In this document: piece by piece, positions 17,404 through 25,785 of the stretch
Position numbering within the stretch: position 1 is the stretch's first letter
Layout: the number at the start of each line of letters is the position of its first letter
From: a bacterium C-53
GTDB taxonomy: Bacteria > Bacillota > Clostridia > Lachnospirales > Lachnospiraceae
DNA length: 64,000 nt
NCBI GenBank assembly: GCA_003612525.1
Contig: RAZD01000002.1
Location: 247,001 to 311,000 of the forward strand
Reading direction: 5' to 3'
Position numbers and translations under genes: made by a program
Notes under the pieces: generated by a model
Told to the model about the DNA's origin: nothing
The model's database searches: none
The model's input: only the letters and a program-made list of their open reading frames with translations

Positions 17404-17970
17404 TTATTGATGTCTTAATTTACCCATACGGTCAAGCGGCCAGATACGGGCCCATGCCTTCCCTACAAACTCCTCTTTCTTGATATTGCCAACCATAGAA
17501 TCTCTGCTGTCCTGACTGTCATTTCGGTTATCACCGAGGACAAAATATTCATCATCCGAAAGAGTCACCGGGTACTCCGCAATTCCGGCAGAGGCAATCA
17601 CCTCACGCCCGTATGATTCGTTCAGAGGCTCTCCATTGATCAAAACAATGCCGTCATTTCCAATCTGAACCGTTTCTCCCGGCATGCCGATAATCCGCTT
17701 AATATAGAGCTTGCTTTTATTATGCGGATAGGGAAATACAACAATATCATAACGATTCGGACGATCGAACCGATAGCTGATCTTATCCACAATAATCTGA
17801 TCTCCGTCTGACAGCGTATTTTCCATCGAACTTCCGCTCACAATCGTTTTCTGCCCGATAAAAGTAATAATCAGCCATGTCGCGACAAGAATAATCAGAA
17901 GAAAGAGGCTTGACGAAATAATCCTTCCAAGCAGCCGCAAAGGTCCCCTGCCATTTTTTTTCTTTGCCAT
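17404..17970 (-). CDS. lepB: Signal peptidase I (copy 1)
   Basis: Membrane serine protease of 188 residues that releases secreted proteins. One N-terminal TM segment (about 15-38), catalytic Ser in SGSSMENTL and Lys in YIKRIIGMPGE, and the GDNRNDSQDSR box. The chosen ATG (17970) begins 4 nt after the rbgA stop codon, with GAGG 9 nt upstream; the longer frame overlaps rbgA. A second signal peptidase lies on the other side of rbgA. Confidence 0.93.
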   Translation of the reverse strand: MAKKKNGRGPLRLLGRIISSSLFLLIILVATWLIITFIGQKTIVSGSSMENTLSDGDQIIVDKISYRFDRPNRYDIVVFPYPHNKSKLYIKRIIGMPGETVQIGNDGIVLINGEPLNESYGREVIASAGIAEYPVTLSDDEYFVLGDNRNDSQDSRDSMVGNIKKEEFVGKAWARIWPLDRMGKLRHQ

Positions 17971-17974
17971 GCCC

Positions 17975-18841
17975 TTATGCCTCACTCTCCGGAAATTCCA
18001 GTGTAATCCGTCCGATTTTGCCGCCTCTGAAATCATCAATTAAAAAAGACGCTGCCTTTAACAGATCGGCCTCCCCGCCTTTGCCAACACAGTTCCTGCT
18101 GACCGCAATTGCTTTCAGTATACGGACCTGCCAGGGGAGTTCTTCCTTCTCATCCACCGTGAAGCGGTATTTCTCTTCAAGGACGCCCTGATAGTTTTCT
18201 TCAAGCAGTGTGATCAGGCTGACCGCCATCTCTTCCATATTGAGAATATGATCATTCATTGAACCGATCAGCGCAAGATGCAGACCGGCCCTCTGATCTT
18301 CAAACTTCGGCCACAAAATTCCGGGGGTATCCAGAAGTTCCAGGTTTTTATTCAATTTAATCCATTGTTTTCCCTTTGTAACCCCCGGTTTGTTTCCTGT
18401 CTTTGCGCATGCTTTCCCTGCAAAAGAATTGATAAAAGTCGATTTGCCGACATTCGGTATTCCGACAACCATCGCCCGTATCGGACGATTTAAAATCCCG
18501 CGTTTTCGGTCCCGCTCAATCTTTTCCTTACAGGCTTCCTTTACAACTGCCTGAATTGATTTGACTCCGGCGCCCGTCTTGGAATTCACTTTGACCGCGT
18601 GCAGCCCCTGCGCTTCAAAATAATTCATCCATGCCTCATTTTCATTTTCGGATGCCAGATCCGACTTATTTAAAAGAACCATTCTCGATTTATTTTTTCC
18701 AAGTGCATCAATATCGGGATTTCTGCTGCTGATCGGAATACGTGCGTCTACAAGTTCAATAAGCAGATCAATTAATTTTATATTTTCCTCCATCATACGC
18801 TTTGCCTTCGTCATATGACCCGGATACCACTGATAATTCAT
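17975..18841 (-). CDS. rbgA: Ribosome biogenesis GTPase RbgA (YlqF)
   Basis: Circularly permuted GTPase needed for late 50S assembly. Product 288 residues: MNYQWYPGHMTKA start, G4 motif LLNKSDLA (about 64) before the P-loop GIPNVGKSTF (about 131), G3 DTPG, then a C-terminal ANTAR-like domain. The start codon overlaps the stop of lepB copy 2 in ATGA, so translation is probably coupled, and AGGAAG precedes it. Confidence 0.96.
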   Translation of the reverse strand: MNYQWYPGHMTKAKRMMEENIKLIDLLIELVDARIPISSRNPDIDALGKNKSRMVLLNKSDLASENENEAWMNYFEAQGLHAVKVNSKTGAGVKSIQAVVKEACKEKIERDRKRGILNRPIRAMVVGIPNVGKSTFINSFAGKACAKTGNKPGVTKGKQWIKLNKNLELLDTPGILWPKFEDQRAGLHLALIGSMNDHILNMEEMAVSLITLLEENYQGVLEEKYRFTVDEKEELPWQVRILKAIAVSRNCVGKGGEADLLKAASFLIDDFRGGKIGRITLEFPESEA

Positions 18842-19422
18842 TTTATTCTTCCTAATCCCTTTCTTTCGGAAGCCATGTGGAACCATGCCTTACCTACAAT
18901 TGCTTCTTTATTTACATTGCCTATATTTGCCGAACGGCTGTCCTCACTGTTGTTGCAGTTATCTCCCATCAAAAAATACTCATCTTCGGCCAATACGATT
19001 TCTTCCTTCGCAACCCCTGCATCTTCGATGCGCTCGGAAAACAAATCTTCCATCGACTCGCCATTCAGAATCAGCACACCGTTTTCAATCCGAACCGTAT
19101 CCCCCGGGACACCTACGACACGCTTTACATAATAATGCGCATTTTCATTTCCGTTTGGTTTAAAAACAACGACATCCCCCTTCCTGGGGTTGATAAAATT
19201 ATAAATAATGCGGTCAATTAACACTTCCTGACCATTGGTGAGTTCCGGTTCCATAGATGCGCCCACTATGCTTGTCCGAAGCCCCAGCGAATAAACAAGA
19301 ACACACGCCAGAAGGATTGCAACCACTGCCAGAAACAGCCATTCTCCTATTTCCTTCATTTTCTCATTTGATATTCTCTTCTCTTTCTGATAAAAAGTCA
19401 GCCCTGATTTTTTGCGCGCCAT
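18838..19422 (-). CDS. lepB: Signal peptidase I (copy 2)
   Basis: Signal peptidase of 194 residues with a cytosolic N-terminus, one TM segment (about 33-55), catalytic Ser in VGASMEPEL, Lys in YVKRVVGVPGD, and GDNCNNSEDSR. It differs clearly from copy 1, so the pair is not a recent duplication. Start at MARKKSG (19422), with GGAAAGG 11 nt upstream; an ATG nine nt earlier is too close to that site. Its transcription begins after the rplS terminator or by read-through. Confidence 0.9.
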   Translation of the reverse strand: MARKKSGLTFYQKEKRISNEKMKEIGEWLFLAVVAILLACVLVYSLGLRTSIVGASMEPELTNGQEVLIDRIIYNFINPRKGDVVVFKPNGNENAHYYVKRVVGVPGDTVRIENGVLILNGESMEDLFSERIEDAGVAKEEIVLAEDEYFLMGDNCNNSEDSRSANIGNVNKEAIVGKAWFHMASERKGLGRIK

Positions 19423-19477
19423 CTGCTTCATATCCTTTCCATTGCTGCCAGTGCTCTTAGTATACACTAAATCACAT

Positions 19478-19510
19478 AAAAAAAAAAGAGCCGTTACGAT
19501 GTAACAGCCC
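19478..19510 (-). terminator. Rho-independent terminator after rplS
   Basis: 10-bp stem GGGCTGTTAC / GTAACGGCTC (two G-U pairs), 3-nt loop, followed on the minus strand by ten T. Confidence 0.9.
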
Positions 19511-19523
19511 TTATCCCTGATTC

Positions 19524-19871
19524 TTATTTTAAAACTTCTTTTACTTTTGCAGCTTTTCCTACACGGTCTCTTAAGTAGAACAGTTTTGCCCTTCTTACTT
19601 TACCGTGGCGAACAACCTCAACCTTCTCAACATTGGGTGAATGAAGAGGAAATGTCTTCTCAACTCCGCATCCGCTTGAAATCTTGCGCACGGTAAAAGT
19701 AGCTCTGTTGCTTCCACCCTGTTTCTTAATCACGGTTCCCTCAAAAATCTGGATACGCTCACGGTTTCCCTCTTTAATCCGGTTGTATACTTTTACCGTA
19801 TCACCGGTTGAAAACTCAGAAACACTTTCTTTTAACTGAGCTTCCTCAATTTTTCTAATAATTTCGTTCAT
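19524..19871 (-). CDS. rplS: 50S ribosomal protein L19
   Basis: Ribosomal protein of 115 residues located at the 30S/50S interface. Family segments [22 protein letters not shown] and [17 protein letters not shown] are intact. AGGAGG lies 7 nt before the start. A near-consensus promoter lies in the trmD-rplS gap, so it can be transcribed separately from the ffh operon and stops at the terminator downstream. Confidence 0.99.
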   Translation of the reverse strand: MNEIIRKIEEAQLKESVSEFSTGDTVKVYNRIKEGNRERIQIFEGTVIKKQGGSNRATFTVRKISSGCGVEKTFPLHSPNVEKVEVVRHGKVRRAKLFYLRDRVGKAAKVKEVLK

Positions 19872-19981
19872 TTTGTGACCTCCTAATCTTCATGTTGACG
19901 TTCTTACCGCCGAACGCGGCAGAGGACCATCTCTACTGACTCACAGTTTCTAAATCTACCATATTTTTATTTAAAAGTCAA
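19872..19981 (-). promoter_or_regulatory. rplS promoter and structured leader (possible L19 leader)
   Basis: Minus strand: TTGACT (19976-19981), 17 nt, TAGATT (19953-19958). The following leader of about 75 nt contains inverted repeats (AGAG...CTCT, GCCG...CGGC). A ribosomal L19 leader is known in Firmicutes, but I cannot confirm a match by eye. Confidence 0.6.
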
Positions 19982-19988
19982 TACTATC

Positions 19989-20702
19989 TCAGGACTCCTT
20001 ACAGGAATCTTTCTGCTCAAGCCATTTCTGATACAAATCCGGCCTGCGCATCCTTGTGCGCTCTACAGACTGCTGAAACCGCCACTCTTCAATATTCTTA
20101 TGGTGCCCGGACAAGAGCACCTTCGGAACTTCCTTCCCATGCCAGACTTCCGGCCTCGAATATTGCGGATATTCTAAAAGACCATCTTTGAAAGATTCAA
20201 ATTCCGCCGAATCCTTATTGTTCAAAACTCCGGGGACGAGACGCGCGATTGCATCAATCATAACCATAGCCGGAAGCTCTCCCCCGGTTAAGACATAATC
20301 CCCAATTGATACATAATCCGTAACAACCTCTTCAAGCACACGCTCATCAATTCCCTCATAATGTCCGCACAAAAAAACAAGATCTTCTTCTTTTGAAAAA
20401 TCTTCCGCCATGCTCTGGGAGAATGTCGTTCCCTGCGGTGTCAGATAAATTACTCTGGGAATATGCCCGGCCTTTTCCCTCACGGATTCTACGGCCAGAT
20501 ATACCGGTTCCGCCTGCATCAGCATCCCGGCGCCGCCGCCGTACGTATAATCATCCACTTTGTTATGTTTATTGAATGCGAAATCTCTGATATTCACAGC
20601 ATTCACCGTAAGAATCCCTGCGGATATGGCTCTTCCGAGAATACTTGTGCAAAGCCCATGCTCCACCATCTCAGGAAACAACGTAAGAATATGAAAATTC
20701 AT
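19989..20702 (-). CDS. trmD: tRNA (guanine-N1-)-methyltransferase
   Basis: Methylates G37 of tRNAs with a G36, preventing frameshifts. SPOUT-class protein of 237 residues; the trefoil-knot region is visible (FLCGHYEGIDERV, YVLTGGELPAMVMIDA). The ATG at 20702 overlaps the end of rimM (TGATG), so the two are coupled. AAAGGA lies about 11 nt upstream. Confidence 0.98.
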   Translation of the reverse strand: MNFHILTLFPEMVEHGLCTSILGRAISAGILTVNAVNIRDFAFNKHNKVDDYTYGGGAGMLMQAEPVYLAVESVREKAGHIPRVIYLTPQGTTFSQSMAEDFSKEEDLVFLCGHYEGIDERVLEEVVTDYVSIGDYVLTGGELPAMVMIDAIARLVPGVLNNKDSAEFESFKDGLLEYPQYSRPEVWHGKEVPKVLLSGHHKNIEEWRFQQSVERTRMRRPDLYQKWLEQKDSCKES

Positions 20703-21211
20703 CACGAAATCAGTCCTTTCATCAGATGTACTTTCATAACTCTCTCCTCCGTATCAACCGAAAGGATGCATTCTTTAATTGCCGGCAGCAAAACTTCCGA
20801 GCCATCCGGACATGTTATGATATACACGTCATTTGCTCCTGTTATAAGAACTTCTTTTAACACTCCGAACCGGCGGCCTTCTTCATCCATTACCTTCATT
20901 CCAATCAAATCCGCAATGAAATACTCATCTTTCTTTAAAGGCACTGCATTTTCGCGTGTCACATACAATGATTTTCCCTTATAGCACTCAATATCATTAA
21001 TATTGTTGAATTCTTTGAATTTCAGTATCACAAACTGTTTAAAGAACTTAACGCTCTCCACGGAAAGCGTAAGCTTCTCTTTCTCGGTATCGAGAATTAC
21101 CTGTTTTAACTTCTTAAAACGGTTCTTATCATCCGTCGTAGGGAATACTTTCACCTCGCCGCGTATTCCGTGGGTCGATGAGATAATTCCAACCTGCAAT
21201 ACATCTTCCAT
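20702..21211 (-). CDS. rimM: 16S rRNA processing protein RimM
   Basis: Assists 30S head assembly by binding ribosomal protein S19. An N-terminal RimM domain ([20 protein letters not shown]) and C-terminal PRC-barrel ([16 protein letters not shown]) make 169 residues. I use the ATG at 21211, just after the khpA stop; a TTG at 21232 is the alternative. No strong ribosome-binding site is visible, so translation probably relies on coupling. Confidence 0.95.
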   Translation of the reverse strand: MEDVLQVGIISSTHGIRGEVKVFPTTDDKNRFKKLKQVILDTEKEKLTLSVESVKFFKQFVILKFKEFNNINDIECYKGKSLYVTRENAVPLKKDEYFIADLIGMKVMDEEGRRFGVLKEVLITGANDVYIITCPDGSEVLLPAIKECILSVDTEERVMKVHLMKGLIS

Positions 21212-21215
21212 ACCA

Positions 21216-21446
21216 TTACTGAACAATTTCAACGTTCACTCTCTTATTTTCTTTGGATGAAGCCGCCTTTACCACGGAACGGATTGCTTTGGCGATACGT
21301 CCCTGTTTTCCGATCACTTTTCCCATGTCGGAAGGCGCCACACGCAGTTCGACTGTGATTGTCTTATCATTCTCAGTCTCCGTAACCATAACTTCATCCG
21401 GATTTTCCACGAGTGCCTTAGCAATAACTTCTACTAATTCTTTCAT
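21216..21446 (-). CDS. khpA: KH-domain RNA-binding protein KhpA
   Basis: RNA-binding protein of 76 residues consisting of one KH domain with the GxxG loop in [12 protein letters not shown]. KhpA acts with KhpB as a post-transcriptional regulator affecting cell division in Firmicutes. Start at [10 protein letters not shown] (21446), GAAAGG 13 nt upstream; an ATG at 21458 would add MEIN. It sits between rpsP and rimM, the standard position. Confidence 0.95.
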   Translation of the reverse strand: MKELVEVIAKALVENPDEVMVTETENDKTITVELRVAPSDMGKVIGKQGRIAKAIRSVVKAASSKENKRVNVEIVQ

Positions 21447-21480
21447 ATTGATTTCCATGCCTTTCAGTGGCTATTTTTTA

Positions 21481-21726
21481 CTATTTTTCAATTCCTGCCA
21501 GTTTAAAAATCTTACCAACGATATCCGTAGGCTGCGCCCCGTTTGCAAGCCATTTTTTTGCCAGCTCTTCATTCACTTTAAACTCACTGGGATCCGTATT
21601 CGGATTGTACGTTCCGATTTCTTCGATAAATTTACCGTCTCTGGGAGATCTGGAATCTGCTACTACGATTCTGTAAAGAGGATTTCTCTTATATCCCATT
21701 CTTTTTAATCTGATTTTTACTGCCAT
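21481..21726 (-). CDS. rpsP: 30S ribosomal protein S16
   Basis: Ribosomal protein of 81 residues ([21 protein letters not shown] start, [14 protein letters not shown]). GGAGG lies 8 nt before the start. It follows ffh in the ylxM-ffh-rpsP operon. Confidence 0.99.
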   Translation of the reverse strand: MAVKIRLKRMGYKRNPLYRIVVADSRSPRDGKFIEEIGTYNPNTDPSEFKVNEELAKKWLANGAQPTDIVGKIFKLAGIEK

Positions 21727-21767
21727 TTCATTTACCTCCGTTTATTTTCACTTTAATTTTCTATATG

Positions 21768-23108
21768 TCAAAAAGGAAGCTTAAACTTGCCTTTCTTGCC
21801 ACCTAACATACCCGGCATCTGCTTCATCATCTTACGTGCCTGATCAAACTGTTTTACAAGACGGTTGACTTCTGCGATATCTACTCCGGCGCCTCTTGCA
21901 ATCCGGTGTTTCCGGCTCGGATTGAGCAGGTCAGGATTCCTTCTTTCCTGCACGGTCATGGAAAGTACGATTGCCTCCGTCCGTGCAATCTGCTTCTCAT
22001 CCACCATCGACGCGATATCACCCATTTTGCTGCCGCCAAGTCCCGGCATCATCGATAAGATACTCGACAATCCGCCCATATTCCGCATCTGCTCCATACT
22101 CTCAAGGTAATCCTCAAAATCAAATTTCCCTTTTTTGAGCTTCTCGCCCATCTTCTTTTCTTTCTCTTCGTCAATATTTGCAGATGCCTTCTCAATCAAC
22201 GTCAGCACATCTCCCATACCGAGAATGCGGGACGCCATACGGTCAGGGTAAAACTGCTCCAAATCCGAAAGCTTTTCACCCATTCCCACAAAGAGTATCG
22301 GCTTCCCTGTCACTTCCTTAATGGAAAGCGCAGCGCCGCCGCGAGTATCTCCGTCCATTTTCGACAGGATGACTCCGTCAATGCCGACTTTATCATGAAA
22401 TCCCTGCGCCACATCCACAGCTGCCTGTCCCGTACATGCATCTACAACAAGAAGCGTCTGGTGCACCGTTATATTTTCTTTTATCTCCGCAAGCTCAGCC
22501 ATCAGTTCCTCATCAATCTGCTGGCGGCCCGCCGTATCGAAAATCACCACATTATGCCCATTCTTCTGCGCATGCTGCAAAGAAGCCTTTGCTATATCAA
22601 GAGGCCTTTGATTCTCCCCCATGGAGAATACATCCACCCCCTGTTTTTCACCGTTAATCTGAAGCTGCTTAATCGCCGCGGGACGATAGACATCACATGC
22701 CACAAGCAGGCATTTCTTCCCCTTCAGCTTGAGTTTTCCGGCAATTTTGGCTGTCGTCGTCGTCTTTCCGGCGCCGTTTAAACCGCACATCATAATTACG
22801 GTTGTCGCCTTCCCGGGCTCCATCTTAAGCTCCGTAGTCTCAGAACCCATCAATGCCGTCATTTCTTCATTTACGATTTTAATGACCATCTGTCCCGGAT
22901 TCAGGCCGTTCATGACATCTGCGCCAATCGCGCGTTCCTGGACAGACTTTATGAATCGCTTTACTACCTTAAAATTCACATCGGCCTCAAGCAGCGCCAG
23001 CTTCACTTCCTTAAGCGCTGTCTTTACATCGTCTTCCGTGAGCTTTCCTTTGCTCCTTAAGTTCTTAAAAACTTTTTGCAGTTTATCTGTCAGACTTTCA
23101 AATGCCAT
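21768..23108 (-). CDS. ffh: Signal recognition particle GTPase Ffh
   Basis: SRP54 homologue that binds signal sequences on the ribosome and hands them to FtsY. Protein of 446 residues: N domain, G domain with P-loop GLNGAGKTTT (about 107) and DTAGRQ, TKMDGD-type SKMDGD, and a Met-rich C-terminal M domain ending in a basic tail. One base separates it from the ylxM stop. FtsY is encoded 1.7 kb away. Confidence 0.99.
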   Translation of the reverse strand: MAFESLTDKLQKVFKNLRSKGKLTEDDVKTALKEVKLALLEADVNFKVVKRFIKSVQERAIGADVMNGLNPGQMVIKIVNEEMTALMGSETTELKMEPGKATTVIMMCGLNGAGKTTTTAKIAGKLKLKGKKCLLVACDVYRPAAIKQLQINGEKQGVDVFSMGENQRPLDIAKASLQHAQKNGHNVVIFDTAGRQQIDEELMAELAEIKENITVHQTLLVVDACTGQAAVDVAQGFHDKVGIDGVILSKMDGDTRGGAALSIKEVTGKPILFVGMGEKLSDLEQFYPDRMASRILGMGDVLTLIEKASANIDEEKEKKMGEKLKKGKFDFEDYLESMEQMRNMGGLSSILSMMPGLGGSKMGDIASMVDEKQIARTEAIVLSMTVQERRNPDLLNPSRKHRIARGAGVDIAEVNRLVKQFDQARKMMKQMPGMLGGKKGKFKLPF

Positions 23109-23109
23109 G

Positions 23110-23484
23110 TTATAATTCCTCTAATATCTCATCCGTTATTTTCTTTACTCTTTCGACCAGATCTCTCACGCTTCCGGCCCCACCGTCCGCCTGATCGTAT
23201 CCGACCGAATCATATTCCGCCAAAATCCCGTTGATCTCTCCGATCTTTGCTTTCGTGGATAAGAATCTCTCAACAAGATGCAGCTTGTTTTCATAGCCTT
23301 TCAGGATTTTTCTGCATCTCTTTACCATATCATGAACACCCTGACGGCTGATTCCCTGCACATCGGCAATTTCCGACACGGAAAGATTATTCATAATATA
23401 ATCTTCATAAATGCATTTCTGGTGTTCGGTCAGAAGTTCCCCGTAAAAATCATAGAGTAATGCCTGTTCTACAAAGTCTTCCAT
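23110..23484 (-). CDS. ylxM: YlxM/p13-like DNA-binding protein (UPF0122)
   Basis: Small helix-turn-helix protein of 124 residues, sigma-region-4-like (LSVSEIADVQGISRQGVHDMVKRC). It is associated with ffh throughout Firmicutes and has been linked to SRP function. The strong AGGCGGAGG site supports the start. First gene of the operon driven by the promoter at 23524-23552. Confidence 0.93.
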   Translation of the reverse strand: MEDFVEQALLYDFYGELLTEHQKCIYEDYIMNNLSVSEIADVQGISRQGVHDMVKRCRKILKGYENKLHLVERFLSTKAKIGEINGILAEYDSVGYDQADGGAGSVRDLVERVKKITDEILEEL

Positions 23485-23523
23485 GAACCTCCGCCTCCGT
23501 TATCATTTCCGCTCACCTATGGT

Positions 23524-23572
23524 ATCATACTATACACACCCGAAGATGTCAAGCAATTTTACTTGACATCTT
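23524..23572 (-). promoter_or_regulatory. ylxM-ffh promoter with -35 box inside a hairpin arm
   Basis: Minus strand: TTGACA (23547-23552), 17 nt, TATGAT (23524-23529). The -35 box lies in the 3' arm of a perfect 11-bp inverted repeat, AAGATGTCAAG / CTTGACATCTT (23562-23572 and 23543-23553, 8-nt loop), whose 5' arm overlaps the stop codon of the threonine deaminase gene. Confidence 0.75.
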
Positions 23573-24806
23573 AGATTGCCGTGCGGACAATCTTCGGCTT
23601 GTATCCTTTCATCTCAAGCGTATCCAGTATTCTCTGCTTGTGTTCGGTTCCAAATGCCTCCAGCGTAATGCGCAGTTCCACAGCAGCGTTTCTGTTGGTC
23701 GACACAAACTGATTATGCTCAAGCTTAATAACGTTACCGCTTTCCTTTGCAACTACGTCCGCTACTTTGCAAAGTTCACCCGGCTTATCGGGAAGCAGCA
23801 CGGATACCGTGAAGATTCTGTCACGATAGATCAGTCCCTGTTGTACCACAGAAGACATTGTGATGACATCCATATTCCCGCCGCTTAGAATTGAAACAAT
23901 TCTTTTTCCGTTTACTTTCAGATGCTTCAGCGCCGCCACGGTCAGAAGCCCTGAATTTTCCACCACCATCTTGTGGTTCTCCACCATATCAAGAAAGGCC
24001 ACGATCAGTTCCTGATCCTCAATCGCTATAATTTCATCCAGATTTTTCTGGATATACGGAAATATTTTGCTTCCCGGAGTCTTCACCGCCGTACCGTCCG
24101 CAATCGTCGATGCGCTGTCAAGCGTAACAACTTTCCCGGCCTTGATGGATGCCTTCATGCATGCAGCGCCCGCCGGCTCCACACCGATCACCTTAATCTT
24201 CGGATTCAGAAGTTTGGCAAGCGTCGATACGCCCGTGGCAAGCCCGCCTCCTCCAATCGGAACCAGGATATAATCCACCAGCGGCAGTTCCTTAAAAATT
24301 TCCATCACAATCGTTCCCTGTCCCGTTGCAACGGTCAGATCATCAAATGGATGAATAAATGTGTATCCATGCTCTTTTGCAAGCGCAAGCGCTTTCTCAC
24401 ACGCCTCGTCATAAACATCGCCGCACAGCACTACGGATGCGCCGTATCCCTTTGTGCGGTTTACCTTAATCAACGGAGTCGTAGTCGGCATCACAATCGT
24501 TGCAGGAACGCCATAACACTGTGCCGCATATGCGACGCCCTGCGCATGATTGCCGGCGGAAGCCGTAATAATTCCTTTTGCGCGTTCCTCCGGCGTGAGC
24601 GTACTCATTTTATAATACGCCCCGCGCACTTTATAGGCCCCTGTAAACTGCATATTCTCCGGTTTCAGATATACTTTATTTCCGGTCTGTTTGCTGAAAT
24701 AATCGCTGTATACAAGTTTTGTCTCCAATGTAACTTCTTTTACTTTTTCGCTTGCCTCCTCGAAGCAGTCAAGCGTCAGCATCTCTTTCTCCCGTTCTGT
24801 TCCCAT
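23571..24806 (-). CDS. ilvA: Threonine ammonia-lyase
   Basis: PLP enzyme that deaminates threonine to 2-oxobutyrate. Product 411 residues: PLP lysine in FTGAYKVRGAYYK (about K57), glycine loop GGGGLATG, and a C-terminal ACT domain (FTVSVLLPDKPGELCKVADVV). The single ACT-like end and length fit the clostridial/catabolic-like (TdcB-type) group; it may serve isoleucine synthesis or propionate formation. AAGGAGG precedes the start by 5 nt; longer frames overlap ftsY. Its position between ftsY and ylxM looks like an insertion in an otherwise translation/secretion block. Confidence 0.93.
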   Translation of the reverse strand: MGTEREKEMLTLDCFEEASEKVKEVTLETKLVYSDYFSKQTGNKVYLKPENMQFTGAYKVRGAYYKMSTLTPEERAKGIITASAGNHAQGVAYAAQCYGVPATIVMPTTTPLIKVNRTKGYGASVVLCGDVYDEACEKALALAKEHGYTFIHPFDDLTVATGQGTIVMEIFKELPLVDYILVPIGGGGLATGVSTLAKLLNPKIKVIGVEPAGAACMKASIKAGKVVTLDSASTIADGTAVKTPGSKIFPYIQKNLDEIIAIEDQELIVAFLDMVENHKMVVENSGLLTVAALKHLKVNGKRIVSILSGGNMDVITMSSVVQQGLIYRDRIFTVSVLLPDKPGELCKVADVVAKESGNVIKLEHNQFVSTNRNAAVELRITLEAFGTEHKQRILDTLEMKGYKPKIVRTAI

Positions 24807-24816
24807 TTTGGCCTCC

Positions 24817-25761
24817 TTATACCGCATCTTCTTCCGGCTTTGCGCCGCCTTTATCAAATAATGCACGAATAAATTCATCCGCATCAAATTTTTCAAGATC
24901 GTCAATACTCTCTCCAACTCCGATATATTTTACCGGAATCTTAAGTTCTGACTGAATGGCTACCGCTATCCCGCCTTTTGCCGTGCCGTCCAGCTTTGTA
25001 AGCACAATTCCCGTCACGTCCGCCACCTCGGAAAATTCCCTTGCCTGCTGCAGCGCATTCTGCCCGGTTGCTCCGTCAAGCACGACGAGCGTTTCCCTGT
25101 ACGCATCCGGAAATTCGCGGTTTATAATATGATTAATCTTCCGAAGCTCTTCCATCAGATTTTTCTTGTTGTGAAGGCGGCCCGCCGTGTCACAGAGGAG
25201 CACATCCACATTTCTTGCCTTTGCAGCGTTTACCGCGTCAAAAATAACAGCTCCCGGATCCGCTCCTTCCGCTCCGCCTATAATGTCCACGCCTGCGCGG
25301 TGCGCCCACTCGGTGAGCTGTTCTCCTGCGGCCGCCCGGAAGGTGTCAGCCGCCGCAAGCATGACCTTTCTGCCGTCATCTTTCAACTTTCCCGCAAGTT
25401 TTCCAACCGTCGTCGTTTTGCCTACCCCGTTCACGCCGATCACAAGAACCACCGACTGGCGTTTTTCAAATTCATATGCCGTATCACCGGCGTTCATCTG
25501 TTCTTTCATGCTCTCAATCAGAAATTCTTTGCATTTTGAAGGCTCTTTTAAATGCTGTTCTTTTACCTTCTTTCGCAAATCCTCGATAATCGCAGAGGTT
25601 GTATTGATGCCAATGTCCCCCATAATCAGCGTTTCTTCCAAATCTTCATAGAAATCATCATCAATCTCAGAGTATCCATTAAATATAGAATCAATTCCTT
25701 CTACAATGTTATCTCTTGTTTTTGCCAGTCCCTGCACGAGACGGCTGAAAAAATTCGCCAT
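24817..25761 (-). CDS. ftsY: Signal recognition particle receptor FtsY
   Basis: SRP receptor GTPase of 314 residues: short N domain, P-loop [10 protein letters not shown] (about 111), [19 protein letters not shown]. The acidic A domain of enterobacterial FtsY is lacking, as usual in Firmicutes. It lies 24 nt after smc. AGGTG is 5 nt before the ATG and GGAAAGG is 14 nt before it. Confidence 0.98.
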   Translation of the reverse strand: MANFFSRLVQGLAKTRDNIVEGIDSIFNGYSEIDDDFYEDLEETLIMGDIGINTTSAIIEDLRKKVKEQHLKEPSKCKEFLIESMKEQMNAGDTAYEFEKRQSVVLVIGVNGVGKTTTVGKLAGKLKDDGRKVMLAAADTFRAAAGEQLTEWAHRAGVDIIGGAEGADPGAVIFDAVNAAKARNVDVLLCDTAGRLHNKKNLMEELRKINHIINREFPDAYRETLVVLDGATGQNALQQAREFSEVADVTGIVLTKLDGTAKGGIAVAIQSELKIPVKYIGVGESIDDLEKFDADEFIRALFDKGGAKPEEDAV

Positions 25762-25785
25762 ATAAACACCTGTGCCTTTCCAAAA

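Noticed and set aside
23973..24872. Long plus-strand open frame opposite the threonine deaminase gene
   Set aside because: Antisense shadow of an intact PLP enzyme; no ribosome-binding site or recognisable domain.
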